From contig NZ_VIWX01000001.1 of the NCBI RefSeq assembly GCF_007829955.1, positions 620,001-684,000 on the forward strand: a stretch of 64,000 bases of DNA, written 5' to 3'. Origin of the DNA: Saccharopolyspora dendranthemae (lineage in GTDB: Bacteria; Actinomycetota; Actinomycetes; Mycobacteriales; Pseudonocardiaceae). A program made the position numbers and the translations under genes. The stretch's first letter is position 1, and each line of letters begins with the position of its first letter. Of this stretch, positions 33,926 through 42,633 are shown piece by piece. The notes beneath the pieces were generated by a model. That model had not been told where the DNA came from, made no database searches, and saw nothing but the letters and a program-made list of their open reading frames with translations.

Positions 33926-35266
33926 ATGTCCGACGGATTGTCGGGATCACGGCCGAACATCGTGCTCATCGTCCTCGACGACCTGGGGTACGGGGACCTG
34001 AGCCGGTACGGCTCGCAGGTCGCCACACCGCGCATGGACGAGGTCGGCCGCGCGGGGATGACCTTCCGCCAGGCGTGCTCGGGAGCGCCGATCTGCACGC
34101 CGTCGCGGACGGCGCTGATGACCGGCCGCTACGCGCAGCGGGTCGGGCTGCCGCAGGTGCTGTGGCCGGACGAGGACCGCGGCCTGCCCGACTTCGAGCA
34201 CACCGTCGCGGAGGCGTTGCGCGGCGCCGGGTATCGCACCGGCATCTTCGGCAAGTGGCACCTCGGGGATCCTCGGCTCACCGGCAACCCGTGGAACGCG
34301 CAACCCCGGTTCCTGCCCTCCTCGCACGGTTTCGACCACTTCTGCGGAATCCCCTACAGCAACGACCAGGGCTGGGGCGCGGAGCAATGGCTGCCGCTGT
34401 ACCGGGGCGACGCCGTGGTCGTCGACAACGTCAACACCGAGCAGGGGCAGGAGAGCCTGGCCGGGGAGTACACCGACGCCGCGATCGCGTTCATCCGCAG
34501 GAGCGTCGCGCTTCAGCGCCCGTTCTTCGCCTACATCCCGCACAGCTCGGTGCACCAGCCGTTCCACGTGCCCGAGGAGACGGGCGGGGTGGACGGCAGC
34601 TACCCCGACGTCATCCGCGAGGCCGACCGGCAGGTGGGCCGGGTGCTCGACGAGCTGCGCGCGCTGGGCCTGGTGGATTCCACCCTCGTGATCGTCACCA
34701 GCGACAACGGGCCGTGGTTCGAGGGCAGCACCGGCGGTCTGCGCGGCCGCAAGACCGACCCCTTCGAGGGCGGGATCCGGGTGCCGTTCATGGCGCGCTG
34801 GCCGGGCCGGGTCCCCGTCGCCGAGAACCGGTACCCGATCTCGTTCGTGGACGTGCTGCCGACGCTGATCGACCTGGCCGGAGCTCCACCACCGCCGGCG
34901 GACCGCCCGATCGACGGCATCAGCGTCGTGGGCGCGCTGGAGGGCCGGGCGATGCCGGCCGGGCGCACGCTCTACATCTACGGCGACCTGGAGGAGGGGC
35001 CCACCGGCGAGGTCGACCCGGACTGGGTGTGGAACGTCGCCGCCGTCCGGCAGGACAGGTGGAAGCTGCTCTGGCCCGCGACCGTCTGGCCCGACCTGGG
35101 GCGCGAGATGCTCGTCGACCTGGACCGCGACCCGGCGGAGTCCACCGACGTCGCCGACGCCCACCCGCTGATCCTCCACTCCCTCGCCGAGCGCGCCCGC
35201 ATCTTCAACGACGACATCCTGCGCCACCGCTCGGCCGCGATCGAGCGCACCCGGCGGCACCGGTGA
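33926..35266 (+). CDS. Arylsulfatase-type sulfatase (Cys-type)
   Basis: 446 aa without a signal peptide. The N-terminal metal motif is IVLIVLDDLGYGDLSRYG; the activation site is ICTPSRTALMTGRY, a C-x-P-S-R sequence whose Cys is converted to formylglycine. TSDNGPWFEGSTGGLRGRKTDPFEGG carries the second metal and catalytic Lys region. It hydrolyses sulfate esters. No formylglycine-generating enzyme gene is in the window. The sulfonation operon 5.5 kb away suggests turnover of sulfate esters in the same organism. Confidence 0.9.
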   Translation: MSDGLSGSRPNIVLIVLDDLGYGDLSRYGSQVATPRMDEVGRAGMTFRQACSGAPICTPSRTALMTGRYAQRVGLPQVLWPDEDRGLPDFEHTVAEALRGAGYRTGIFGKWHLGDPRLTGNPWNAQPRFLPSSHGFDHFCGIPYSNDQGWGAEQWLPLYRGDAVVVDNVNTEQGQESLAGEYTDAAIAFIRRSVALQRPFFAYIPHSSVHQPFHVPEETGGVDGSYPDVIREADRQVGRVLDELRALGLVDSTLVIVTSDNGPWFEGSTGGLRGRKTDPFEGGIRVPFMARWPGRVPVAENRYPISFVDVLPTLIDLAGAPPPPADRPIDGISVVGALEGRAMPAGRTLYIYGDLEEGPTGEVDPDWVWNVAAVRQDRWKLLWPATVWPDLGREMLVDLDRDPAESTDVADAHPLILHSLAERARIFNDDILRHRSAAIERTRRHR

Positions 35267-35287
35267 GGCGGATGAGAGGCTTCACGG

Positions 35288-35668
35288 GTGAGCGCGAACC
35301 TGTGCCCCTGCGGACTTGGCGAGCCCTACGACGACTGCTGCGGCCCGCTGCACCGCGGTGATCGCGAGGCGGCCACCGCCGAGCAGCTGATGCGCTCCCG
35401 CTACTCGGCGTTCGCCGTCGGCGACGCCGACTACCTGCTGCGCACCTGGCACCCGGCGACGCGCCCCGAGGAGCTGGACCTGGACCCGGCGCAGCGCTGG
35501 CTCCGGCTGGAGATCGTCGACCGCACCGGCGGCGGCCCCTTCGACACGGAGGGCACCGTGGACTTCCGGGCCCACTACCGCCACCGAGGCGCGACCTCGG
35601 CCCTCGCCGAGCACAGCCGGTTCACCCGCGAGGGCAAGACCTGGCTCTACGTCGACGGCGACCACTGA
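35288..35668 (+). CDS. YchJ/UPF0225-family SEC-C protein
   Basis: 126 aa from a GTG 21 nt after the sulfatase. The N-terminal zinc-binding SEC-C motif is CPCGLGEPYDDCCGPLH and the NTF2-like core follows (AEQLMRSRYSAFAVGDADYLLRTWHP), as in YchJ. Function unknown; probably co-transcribed with the sulfatase. Confidence 0.9.
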   Translation: MSANLCPCGLGEPYDDCCGPLHRGDREAATAEQLMRSRYSAFAVGDADYLLRTWHPATRPEELDLDPAQRWLRLEIVDRTGGGPFDTEGTVDFRAHYRHRGATSALAEHSRFTREGKTWLYVDGDH

Positions 35669-35681
35669 CCGGTCGAACCCC

Positions 35682-36461
35682 TCAACCGACGTCGAGGATC
35701 CGGCTCAGGAACCGGCGGGTCCGGTCCTGCTGGGGATCGCCGATGACCTCGTCGCTGGTGCCCCGCTCGACGATCACCCCGTCGTCGAGGAACAGCACCT
35801 GGTCGGCGACCTGGCGGGCGAATCGGATCTCGTGCGTGACGATCACCGTCGTCCACCCCTGGGAGGCGAGGTCGGTGATGACGGCCAGCACCTCGCCCAC
35901 CAGCTCGGGGTCCAGCGCCGAGGTGGGCTCGTCGAACAGCACGACCTTCGGCTTGAGCGCGAGCGCCCGCGCGATGCCGACGCGCTGCTGCTGACCACCG
36001 GAGAGCTCGAACGGGTACGTGTCGCCCCGGTCGCCGAGACCGACCTGTTCCAGCAGCGCGCGGGCGTCGGCGACGGCTTCCTCGCGCGGGCGCCGCTGCG
36101 CGACGACGGGGCCTTCGACGACGTTCTCCACAACCGTGCGGTGCGGGAACAGGTTGTGGGCCTGGAACACCATCCCGCTCTGCGCGCGCAGCTCCCCGGT
36201 CTTCTTGCGACCGGCGCGGCCCGCCGGGAGCCCGGCGAAGTCGATCTCGACCTCGCCGATGGCCACCGATCCGCGCTCGGGGACCTCCAGGGCGTTGAGC
36301 GACCGCAGCAGGGTCGACTTGCCGGAGCCGGAGGCCCCGAGCACGACCGTCGAAGTCCCGGCCGGGGAGTCGAAGTCGATGCCGCGCAGGACGTGCCGGT
36401 CGCCGAAGGACTTCTCGAGGCCGCGCACCCGGATTCGGAGGTTCTGCTGGGTTTCGGTCAT
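35682..36461 (-). CDS. Polar amino-acid ABC transporter ATP-binding protein
   Basis: 259 aa. Walker A GASGSGKSTLLRSL, Q-loop MVFQAHNLFPHRTV, signature LSGGQQQRVGIARAL, Walker B VVLFDEPTSALDPEL and the H-loop IVTHEIRFA are all intact, in the form typical of GlnQ/HisP-type importers. The ATG overlaps the stop of the upstream substrate-binding/permease gene (ATGA), so the two make a complete importer. Confidence 0.92.
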   Translation of the reverse strand: MTETQQNLRIRVRGLEKSFGDRHVLRGIDFDSPAGTSTVVLGASGSGKSTLLRSLNALEVPERGSVAIGEVEIDFAGLPAGRAGRKKTGELRAQSGMVFQAHNLFPHRTVVENVVEGPVVAQRRPREEAVADARALLEQVGLGDRGDTYPFELSGGQQQRVGIARALALKPKVVLFDEPTSALDPELVGEVLAVITDLASQGWTTVIVTHEIRFARQVADQVLFLDDGVIVERGTSDEVIGDPQQDRTRRFLSRILDVG

Positions 36462-37936
36462 CGGGCCACGTACCTGTCCAGTCGGGTTTCCAGTCGTTTC
36501 TGCGCCGCCGACAGCGCGACGCACATCAGCCAGTAGTACAACCCCGCGAAGGCGTACAGCGCGAGGAACTCGTTGCTCTGGGCCGCCGCCAGCTGCGATT
36601 GCCGGAACAGCTCGGTCAGCAGCACCACCGAACCCAGCGAGGTGTCCTTGAGCAGCGACAGCAGGGTGTTCGACAGCGGCGGAACGGCGGTGCGGGTGGC
36701 CTGCGGCAGGATGATCCGGCGCAGCGTCTGCGGGTAGTCCAGCCCGATCGTGGCCGCCGCTTCGAACTGGCCCTTGGGCACCGCGAGGATCGCCGAGCGC
36801 ACGACCTCGGCGGCGTAACCGGCGACGTTGAGGCTGAAGGCGATGACCGCCGCGGTGAACGGCGGGAACTTCACGCCCAGCTGCGGCAGCCCGTAGAAGA
36901 CGATGAACAGCTGCAGCAGCAGCGGCGTTCCGCGGATGATCGAGATGAACGCGCGGGCGAGACCGGAGAGCACCCGGTACGAGGAGATCCGGGCGAGCGC
37001 GACGAGCAGCGCCAGCGCCAGTCCGATGGCGAAGCTCAGCGCCGTGAGCGGGATGGTCACCTGCACCAGACCGACGAACATCGGCCACGCCGTGTTGCGC
37101 ACGACTTCCCAGGTGGACAGGTGGTCCCGCCCCTGCGACGGGTCGGCGCTGCCGCCATCGGGCACCGAGACGTCGGCCTTGAAGTACTTCTCGGAGATGC
37201 CGCGCAGCGTGCCGTCGGCCCTCAGCGAGCTGATCGCGCGGTTGGCCGCATCGAGCGTCGCGCGGTCGTTCTGCCGGAACGTGAGGACCTGTTCACTGGT
37301 CTCCGAACCGGCGTTGCCCGCGATCTCCACGTCACCGGATCCGGTGCTCGCCTGGTAGTCGAGCACCGCGATGTTGTCGTTGACGATCGCGTCGACGCGG
37401 CCCTGCGACAGCAGCGCGGCGGCCTGCGCGAAGCCCTCGACGGACTCGACCCGAGCGCCTGCCTCGCCGGCGATGCGCGCCCAGTTCGAGGTGGCCGACT
37501 CCGCGGTGACCTTGCCCCTGAGGTCCTCGAGGGTCTTGATCCTCTCGTCGCCGGTCCGCCGGACGATCACGCCGCGGGAGTAGGTGTAGGTGTCCGACAA
37601 CCCGTACTTGGCGGCGCGCTCGGAGTTCTTGGACACCTGGTTGGCGATGACGTCGATCCGACCGGCGTCCAGCGCGGGGAACACCGCGTCCCACTGGGTT
37701 TCGACGAACTCCAGCCGCCACCCGGCGCGTTCGGCGATCGCCTGGACGACCTCGATGTCGTATCCGGTGAGCGCATCGGACCTGGGGTCGTGGAACGAGA
37801 ACGGCGGGTAGGTGCCCTCGGTTCCCACTCTGATCACGGGTTGCTCTGCGCCCTGCGCGGCCGCGACACCCGCCTGCGCAGGAGCGAGCACCACCAACGT
37901 CAGCAACAGCAGCGCGCACCTGAGCGCATGCCGCAT
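36458..37936 (-). CDS. Fused substrate-binding/permease subunit of an amino-acid ABC importer
   Basis: 492 aa. A signal peptide (MRHALRCALLLLTLVVLAPAQAG) leads into a family-3 solute-binding domain (residues ~35-265: VGTEGTYPPFSFHD, GYDIEVVQAIAERAGW). The C-terminal ~220 aa are a His/Glu-type permease with IRGTPLLLQLFIVFYGLPQLG and the EAA loop EAAATIGLDYPQTLRRIILP. The fusion tethers the receptor to the channel. Substrate is a polar amino acid, otherwise undefined. GAGGAG precedes the ATG. Confidence 0.92.
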   Translation of the reverse strand: MRHALRCALLLLTLVVLAPAQAGVAAAQGAEQPVIRVGTEGTYPPFSFHDPRSDALTGYDIEVVQAIAERAGWRLEFVETQWDAVFPALDAGRIDVIANQVSKNSERAAKYGLSDTYTYSRGVIVRRTGDERIKTLEDLRGKVTAESATSNWARIAGEAGARVESVEGFAQAAALLSQGRVDAIVNDNIAVLDYQASTGSGDVEIAGNAGSETSEQVLTFRQNDRATLDAANRAISSLRADGTLRGISEKYFKADVSVPDGGSADPSQGRDHLSTWEVVRNTAWPMFVGLVQVTIPLTALSFAIGLALALLVALARISSYRVLSGLARAFISIIRGTPLLLQLFIVFYGLPQLGVKFPPFTAAVIAFSLNVAGYAAEVVRSAILAVPKGQFEAAATIGLDYPQTLRRIILPQATRTAVPPLSNTLLSLLKDTSLGSVVLLTELFRQSQLAAAQSNEFLALYAFAGLYYWLMCVALSAAQKRLETRLDRYVAR

Positions 37937-38088
37937 CGGCCACTCCTCACCGTCCACAGTGCTCGGTTCGCGCACCGTGCCCGGGAGCATACGACTCGCG
38001 CGGCGAGCCCGCTTCAAGATCCACTATGTGGAACCGGGAGTTGACCGAACCTCAGCACCGCACCCGTTCCTTCGGGCACGATGCCGGT

Positions 38089-38673
38089 ATGGCGATGGGT
38101 ACGAACGCGGTTCTGGCGCTGCACTGGCAGATCAACGTGATCAAGCCGGAGGGCTTCTTCGGCGCGATGCTCGCCGACCCGGTGGCCCGCAGCGGCGTGG
38201 TCGAGCGGGCGGCGAGCTTCCACGCGGCAGCCGGGGTGCCGGTCCTGTTCACGCGCTTCACGGTCCCGGAGGACGAGGGGGAGCTGGTGCGCAACACCGA
38301 CTTCATGCGCGCGGTCGGCGACGCCCAGGAGCAGTTCCGCCCCGACTCCCCCGGCGCCCGGCTGATCCCGGAGATGTCCGGCGGTGGCGTCGTGGTGGAC
38401 AACCAGAAGCTCTCCGGCCTCGCGGGCAACGACCTGGCCTCGCGATTGAAGGCCGGCGGCGTCGACACGGTGTTCATCACCGGCGTCGCCACGAACCTCA
38501 CGGTCGAGCAGACAGCGCGCCACGCCACCGACCTCGGGTTCACCACGCACGTGGTGAGCGACTGCACCGCAGCGGCGGACACCGCCGTGCACGAGACCTC
38601 GGTGGCGAACCTGAACCTCACCACCGCGGGCTGCCTCAGCAGCGCCGAGGCGCTCGCCCTGCTGGGCGCGTGA
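38089..38673 (+). CDS. Isochorismatase-like protein with degenerate active site
   Basis: 194 aa. The fold is recognisable (VPVLFTRFTVPEDE, VFITGVATNLTVEQTARHATDLGF), but the usual start 'IDMQ' reads LHWQ, so the catalytic Asp is His. The Cys of 'TxxCVxxT' is Thr in ATNLTVEQT. A conserved Lys may remain in NQKLSG. It therefore probably does not perform standard cysteine-hydrolase chemistry. ATG 38089 is preferred; an in-frame ATG at 38026 would add residues with no family match. Confidence 0.78.
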   Translation: MAMGTNAVLALHWQINVIKPEGFFGAMLADPVARSGVVERAASFHAAAGVPVLFTRFTVPEDEGELVRNTDFMRAVGDAQEQFRPDSPGARLIPEMSGGGVVVDNQKLSGLAGNDLASRLKAGGVDTVFITGVATNLTVEQTARHATDLGFTTHVVSDCTAAADTAVHETSVANLNLTTAGCLSSAEALALLGA

Positions 38674-38682
38674 CCCGGCGGC

Positions 38683-39231
38683 TCACCTCGCGGGCTTGGG
38701 CCGGAACTCCTTCGGGCTGAAGGTGAAGATCGTGTACGGGCGGTCGTCGAGGGTGAACCTGGCGTGCTTGGTCATGCCGAGCGCGCGGTGCACCTTCACC
38801 GAGCGCTGGTTGCTGTTCTCGATGAACAGCGCCGCGCTGGGATACCGGTCGCCGAGCATCAGCGCCATCCCCGACAGCAGCAACCGGAGGACGCCCTTGC
38901 CGCGGTACTTCGGCGCGACCACGACCGGCCCGTAGTAGAGGACAGGCGCTTCGAGCTTCTGGGTCAGCTCCACGGTCCGCCGCGCCGGTTCGGGCAGCGA
39001 ACCACCGCCCTCCGAGGTGAGCAGCACCCCGGCGAGCTTGTCCTTCTCCTCGGCCAGGAAGATGCCCGGACCAGCGCTGAAGGCGGCGAGCTTGTCCTCG
39101 TCCCACTCGCCCTGGACGAACCCCTGTTCCCCGCGCTCGCCCTCCGGCACGACGTCCTGCTGCGCGGACTGGAGCAGCGCGAGGACCGCGGGGCGATCCT
39201 CGGCGGTGGCGAGGCGTACGGACATCGGCAT
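38683..39231 (-). CDS. GNAT-family N-acetyltransferase
   Basis: 182 aa. The acetyl-CoA site is VVVAPKYRGKGVLRLLLSGMAL (R-x2-G-x-G/A form), followed by AALFIENSNQRSVKVHRALGM, the typical helix alpha4/beta6 region. Substrate unknown. The ATG at 39225 is an alternative start. It is convergent with the isochorismatase-like gene. Confidence 0.85.
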   Translation of the reverse strand: MPMSVRLATAEDRPAVLALLQSAQQDVVPEGERGEQGFVQGEWDEDKLAAFSAGPGIFLAEEKDKLAGVLLTSEGGGSLPEPARRTVELTQKLEAPVLYYGPVVVAPKYRGKGVLRLLLSGMALMLGDRYPSAALFIENSNQRSVKVHRALGMTKHARFTLDDRPYTIFTFSPKEFRPKPAR

Positions 39232-39265
39232 GCCCGCGAGCCTATCCGGGCAGCTCACCTGCTGT

Positions 39266-39745
39266 TCAGTGGTGGTACTGGTGGGCGACCGCGTGCCCCT
39301 TGCCCCGGCTGATCAAGGCCCGGTTCACCGGGACGGTGAGGACGAAGGCCACGGCCAGGGACGCGGCGAGGGATCCCCAGAACAACCAGCTGGTCAGCCC
39401 GGCCTCCATCGCACCGGGAATGAGCACCATGAACAGGTTGTCGACGACCTCCATGACGGTGATCGACAGGGTGTCGGCGGCCAGGGCCACGCCGAGGGCC
39501 GCGCCCAGCCCCACCCCGGCGCGCAGCACCGGCAGCATCGTGAGGCTGTAGCCGAAGAAGAAGGCCAGCACGATCGCGAGCACGATGGTGCCCAGGTTTC
39601 CCCAGCCCAGCGCGGTGCCGATCACCATGCCCAGAACTTCGCCGATGGCGCAGCCGGTCAGGCAGTGCGCGGTCGCGCTGATCGCCGAGCGGGTCAGCGC
39701 CCGCCCGCCCTGCTGCGCTCCCGCGCCGTGGTGTTCGTGGTTCAT
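39266..39745 (-). CDS. DUF4396 membrane protein, probably metal-related
   Basis: 159 aa with four hydrophobic helices. It begins with MNHEHHGAG and has TAHCLTGCAIGEVLGMVIG, the signature I associate with DUF4396, with two Cys and a His near the start of the first helix. A second motif, VMEVVDNLFMVLIPGAMEAGL, lies mid-protein. These proteins often occur with copper-handling genes. The promoter overlaps a CsoR-like palindrome, consistent with metal induction. It ends HQYHH. Confidence 0.8.
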   Translation of the reverse strand: MNHEHHGAGAQQGGRALTRSAISATAHCLTGCAIGEVLGMVIGTALGWGNLGTIVLAIVLAFFFGYSLTMLPVLRAGVGLGAALGVALAADTLSITVMEVVDNLFMVLIPGAMEAGLTSWLFWGSLAASLAVAFVLTVPVNRALISRGKGHAVAHQYHH

Positions 39746-39785
39746 GACGCCCCCTCACAACGGTGCTCCATTCGCCCGCGCTTGA

Positions 39786-39814
39786 GATATACCCCCTAGG
39801 GGTATTGACGTCAA
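39786..39814 (-). promoter_or_regulatory. Promoter with CsoR-like operator for the DUF4396 gene
   Basis: On the minus strand TTGACG (39809-39814), a 17-nt spacer and TATATC (39786-39791) form a near-consensus promoter. The spacer and -10 contain ATACCCC/GGGGTAT (arms 39799-39805 and 39789-39795), the C-tract/G-tract palindrome typical of CsoR-family copper-sensing repressor sites. Confidence 0.7.
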
Positions 39815-39876
39815 GACTCACGCCCCCGTCGACGAAAGCCGGCGTGACCTGCGACGACGCCGGCGGAAAAAATCTG

Positions 39877-39906
39877 TTGCCCGCCGGGCCGCACAGGTCA
39901 TAGCCT
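39877..39906 (+). promoter_or_regulatory. Candidate promoter of the leader RNA
   Basis: TTGCCC (39877-39882), an 18-nt spacer and TAGCCT (39901-39906, TANNNT form) lie about 20 nt upstream of a perfect Shine-Dalgarno sequence, implying a short plus-strand transcript. Confidence 0.5.
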
Positions 39907-39937
39907 GCGGGCACACAGGAAAGGAGGTGGTCCGAAG

Positions 39938-39976
39938 TTGAATACCAACAGGACTTGTGAGGTGGCTGTCCGCTAG
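39938..39976 (+). CDS. 12-codon leader ORF (MNTNRTCEVAVR)
   Basis: A TTG-initiated 12-residue peptide ends at TAG 39974-39976. It is preceded by AAAGGAGGTGG, an unusually complete anti-16S match, 10 nt from the start. GGTGGTCC in the ribosome site (39926-39933) can pair with GGACCGCC (39976-39983) just past the stop, and GGAC (39951-39954) with GTCC inside the ORF. This arrangement suggests a translational or attenuation switch. No plus-strand protein gene follows closely; dctA lies on the opposite strand. Confidence 0.5.
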   Translation: MNTNRTCEVAVR

Positions 39977-40066
39977 GACCGCCCCGGCAACACAGCCGAC
40001 CCGTCGTGCGCGGATCCCTGGATCTCGCCGCGGGAGAGCGGTCGGCGAATTCCAGGCAGCTACCCG

Positions 40067-40129
40067 GCCCCGGAGCCCCGAACTGCGTCCGGTTCGGCCT
40101 CCTCATCGAGGAGGAAACGGCTCCGGGGC
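40067..40129 (+). ncRNA. Three-way-junction structured RNA/terminator after the leader ORF
   Basis: GCCCCGGAGCC (40067-40077) pairs with GGCTCCGGGGC (40119-40129), enclosing two perfect hairpins: CCGAAC/GTTCGG (40078-40083 with 40092-40097) and CCTCCTC/GAGGAGG (40098-40104 with 40108-40114). TGCTGCTTTCC follows. On the plus strand it would end the leader transcript; on the minus strand it could terminate dctA, whose stop is at 40141. Confidence 0.55.
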
Positions 40130-40140
40130 TGCTGCTTTCC

Positions 40141-41472
40141 TCAGACCTCCGACCGCTCCGCAGCGGACCGGTCGGCGAGCACCGCGCGGGCGTGATCCAC
40201 GTCGAGCGCTCCGTCCCACTTCGCGATGGCCAGGGTCGCCACGGCGTTGCCGTAGAAGTTGACCAGAGCCCGGCACTCGGACATGAACTTGTCGATGCCG
40301 AAGATCAGCATGATGCCCGCCGCAGGAACGGTCCCGATGGTCGACAGCGTGGCCGTCAGCGCGATGAAACCGCCACCGGCCACACCCGCCGCCCCCTTCG
40401 AGGTCAGCAGCATGACCGCCAGCAGGCCGAGCTGCTGGCCGATGCTCAGCGGTGTGTTCGTGGCCTGCGCGATGTAGAGCGTGGCCAGCGAGAGGTAGAT
40501 CGCGGCGCCGTCGAGGTTGAAGCTGTACCCGGTCGGGACCACCAGGCCGACGGTCGACCGGTCGGCACCGAGGAACGTCATCTTGCGCATCAGACCGGGA
40601 AGCGCCGGCTCCGCGGTGGAGGTGCCCAGGACCAGGAAGAACTCGTCCTTGAGGTAGGCGAAGAGCTGGAAGATGTTCAGCCGCACGTAGACGGCGAGGA
40701 ACCCGCCCAGGACCACCACCACGAACACCAGCGACGTGACGTAGAACAGCGCGATCAGCGAACCGAGGCTGGTCAGCGTGGAGAGCCCGAACTTCCCGAT
40801 CGCGTAGGCCATCGCGCCGAACGCGCCCAGCGGCGCCGCCCTCATCACGAAGCTCAGGACCTTGAACACGATCTCGGTGAGCCGCTTGACCCCCGCCACC
40901 ACGGGCTCGCCGATCTCCCCCACCGCTTTGATGGCGATGCCGAACAGCACGGCCAGGAAGATGACCTGCAGGATGTCGCCCTCGACGAACGCGCCGAAGA
41001 AGCTCTCCGGGACGAGTCCGGTGAACAGCTCCCACCAGTGCTGGTCCTGACCCGATTCGACGTACTGCTGGGCGGTTCCGCTGGCGTCGAGCGTCGAGGG
41101 ATCGGCGTTGACGCCGTCGCCGAGCCGGACCAGGTTGATCGCCACCAAGCCGATGGCGAGCGCGACGACGGTGCCGACCTGGAAGTAGGTCAGCGCCTTC
41201 AGCCCGGTCAGACCGACCTTCTTCAAGTCCGCGACGCCCGCGATCCCGCCGATGATCGTGAGGAAGACGATGGGGCCGATGAGCATCTTCATCGCGGCGA
41301 TGAAGGTCTCCCCGATCGGCTGCATCGACTCGCCGACGTCGGGCCACACCCCGCCGACCACGATCCCGAGGACGATGGCGATGAGCACCTGCACGTACAA
41401 CTGGCGGTACCAGGGCTTCGGTTCAGGTCGAACCCCGCTGTGCGGCACCGGGTTCTGTGCGGTCTGCGTCAT
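40141..41472 (-). CDS. dctA: C4-dicarboxylate/cation symporter (DctA-type)
   Basis: 443 aa of the DAACS (GltPh-fold) family. Helices and hairpin motifs are visible: KMLIGPIVFLTIIGGIAGVADLKKVG, the hairpin-1 region LGTSTAEPALPGLMRKM, TGYSFNLDGAAIYLSLATLYIAQA (TM7 NMDGT equivalent), hairpin-2 SKGAAGVAGGGFIALTATL and the TM8 region. It imports succinate/malate/fumarate-type acids with H+ or Na+. Divergent from a LysR gene and close to a tartrate dehydrogenase gene, which suggests tartrate or another C4 acid. CAGGAG precedes the ATG. Confidence 0.9.
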   Translation of the reverse strand: MTQTAQNPVPHSGVRPEPKPWYRQLYVQVLIAIVLGIVVGGVWPDVGESMQPIGETFIAAMKMLIGPIVFLTIIGGIAGVADLKKVGLTGLKALTYFQVGTVVALAIGLVAINLVRLGDGVNADPSTLDASGTAQQYVESGQDQHWWELFTGLVPESFFGAFVEGDILQVIFLAVLFGIAIKAVGEIGEPVVAGVKRLTEIVFKVLSFVMRAAPLGAFGAMAYAIGKFGLSTLTSLGSLIALFYVTSLVFVVVVLGGFLAVYVRLNIFQLFAYLKDEFFLVLGTSTAEPALPGLMRKMTFLGADRSTVGLVVPTGYSFNLDGAAIYLSLATLYIAQATNTPLSIGQQLGLLAVMLLTSKGAAGVAGGGFIALTATLSTIGTVPAAGIMLIFGIDKFMSECRALVNFYGNAVATLAIAKWDGALDVDHARAVLADRSAAERSEV

Positions 41473-41624
41473 TGCACACTCCTGCACATCGATCAGGACG
41501 CCCTCGTCGGCGCGAATCTGGGGAGCACCACCGTGGCCCCGGGCGCGACGGCAGGTCCAACAGGGAATCACTACCCGACTGATAGGTTGCGCGAATGAAT
41601 GAGCTCTGACCAGGGAGGTCGTCA

Positions 41625-42527
41625 GTGGACGCGCGCCAGCTCGAATACTTCCTCGCGATCGTCGACCACGACGGCTTCGGCAAGGCCGCTGGGCGGCTGC
41701 ACATCGCCCAACCCTCGCTGTCGCAGACGATCGCCGGCCTCGAGAAGTCGCTCGGCGTGCGGCTCTTCCACCGGATCGGCCGCGGCGTGGTGCTCAGCGA
41801 AGCAGGTCGGGAGCTCATCGAGCCCGCGCGCCAGGTCCTCCGCGACCTGCGCACCGCCCGCGCGACGATGGAGTCGGTCAAGGGCGTCGCGCGCGGCCGG
41901 GTGGAACTGGTGACGATGCCCTCCCCCGGCATCGAGCCGCTCGCGACGCTGACCCGCGTGTTCTGCGAGCGGCATCCGGGCATCACGGTCGGCGCCGACG
42001 CCGCCTTCACCCCGGACGAGGTGGTGGACAAGATCCGGCACGGGGCGTGCGAGCTCGGCCTGGTCGGCACCCCGGGTCCCGTGCGGGCGCCCGGTGTCGA
42101 CGTGCTGCCGCTCGGCTCGCAGGACTTCGTGCTCGTCGGCACGCCGGAGGCCGGAATGCCCGAGGGAACACCGGTTTCCCGTTGGGCGCTGGACGGCGCC
42201 CGACTGATCGTCTCCCCTCGCGGCAGCCTGATGCGCCAGATCGCGGACGAGGTCCTCGCTTCCGGTGTCGACGCGCAGATCGTCGTCGAGGCGGCGCACC
42301 GCACCTCGATCCTGCCGCTGGTCACCCAGCACGTCGGGCTCGCGATCCTGCCTTCCGCCTGGGCGCCGCTGGCCCGCCGCGCGGGAGCGCGAACGGCGCG
42401 CATCGAGCCGTCCGCCGAGCTGCACGTCGCCCTGCTGAGCCGGTCCGCTCCGCTGTCGCCGGCCTCCCGCGCCTTCCTCGACGTCGCCCGCGCTCACCCG
42501 CTCAAACCCGTGGAACAGGACGCATAG
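41625..42527 (+). CDS. LysR-family transcriptional regulator
   Basis: 300 aa from a GTG with GGGAGG upstream. N-terminal winged HTH: QLEYFLAIVDHDGFGKAAGRLHIAQPSLSQTIAGLEKSLGVRLFHR; the periplasmic-binding-like effector domain follows. Its divergence from dctA (152-bp spacer) and position before the tartrate dehydrogenase gene make it the probable dicarboxylate/tartrate-responsive activator. Confidence 0.92.
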   Translation: MDARQLEYFLAIVDHDGFGKAAGRLHIAQPSLSQTIAGLEKSLGVRLFHRIGRGVVLSEAGRELIEPARQVLRDLRTARATMESVKGVARGRVELVTMPSPGIEPLATLTRVFCERHPGITVGADAAFTPDEVVDKIRHGACELGLVGTPGPVRAPGVDVLPLGSQDFVLVGTPEAGMPEGTPVSRWALDGARLIVSPRGSLMRQIADEVLASGVDAQIVVEAAHRTSILPLVTQHVGLAILPSAWAPLARRAGARTARIEPSAELHVALLSRSAPLSPASRAFLDVARAHPLKPVEQDA

Positions 42528-42633
42528 CCAGGGCCTATCGGTGCGATCGGCTTCGGGTCTTGGACGGATCGCCTTCCGGCGCGCTTCACTCGAACCCGCA
42601 AACGGTCGTCAGCGCAGCGGGGAGTGACCGACA

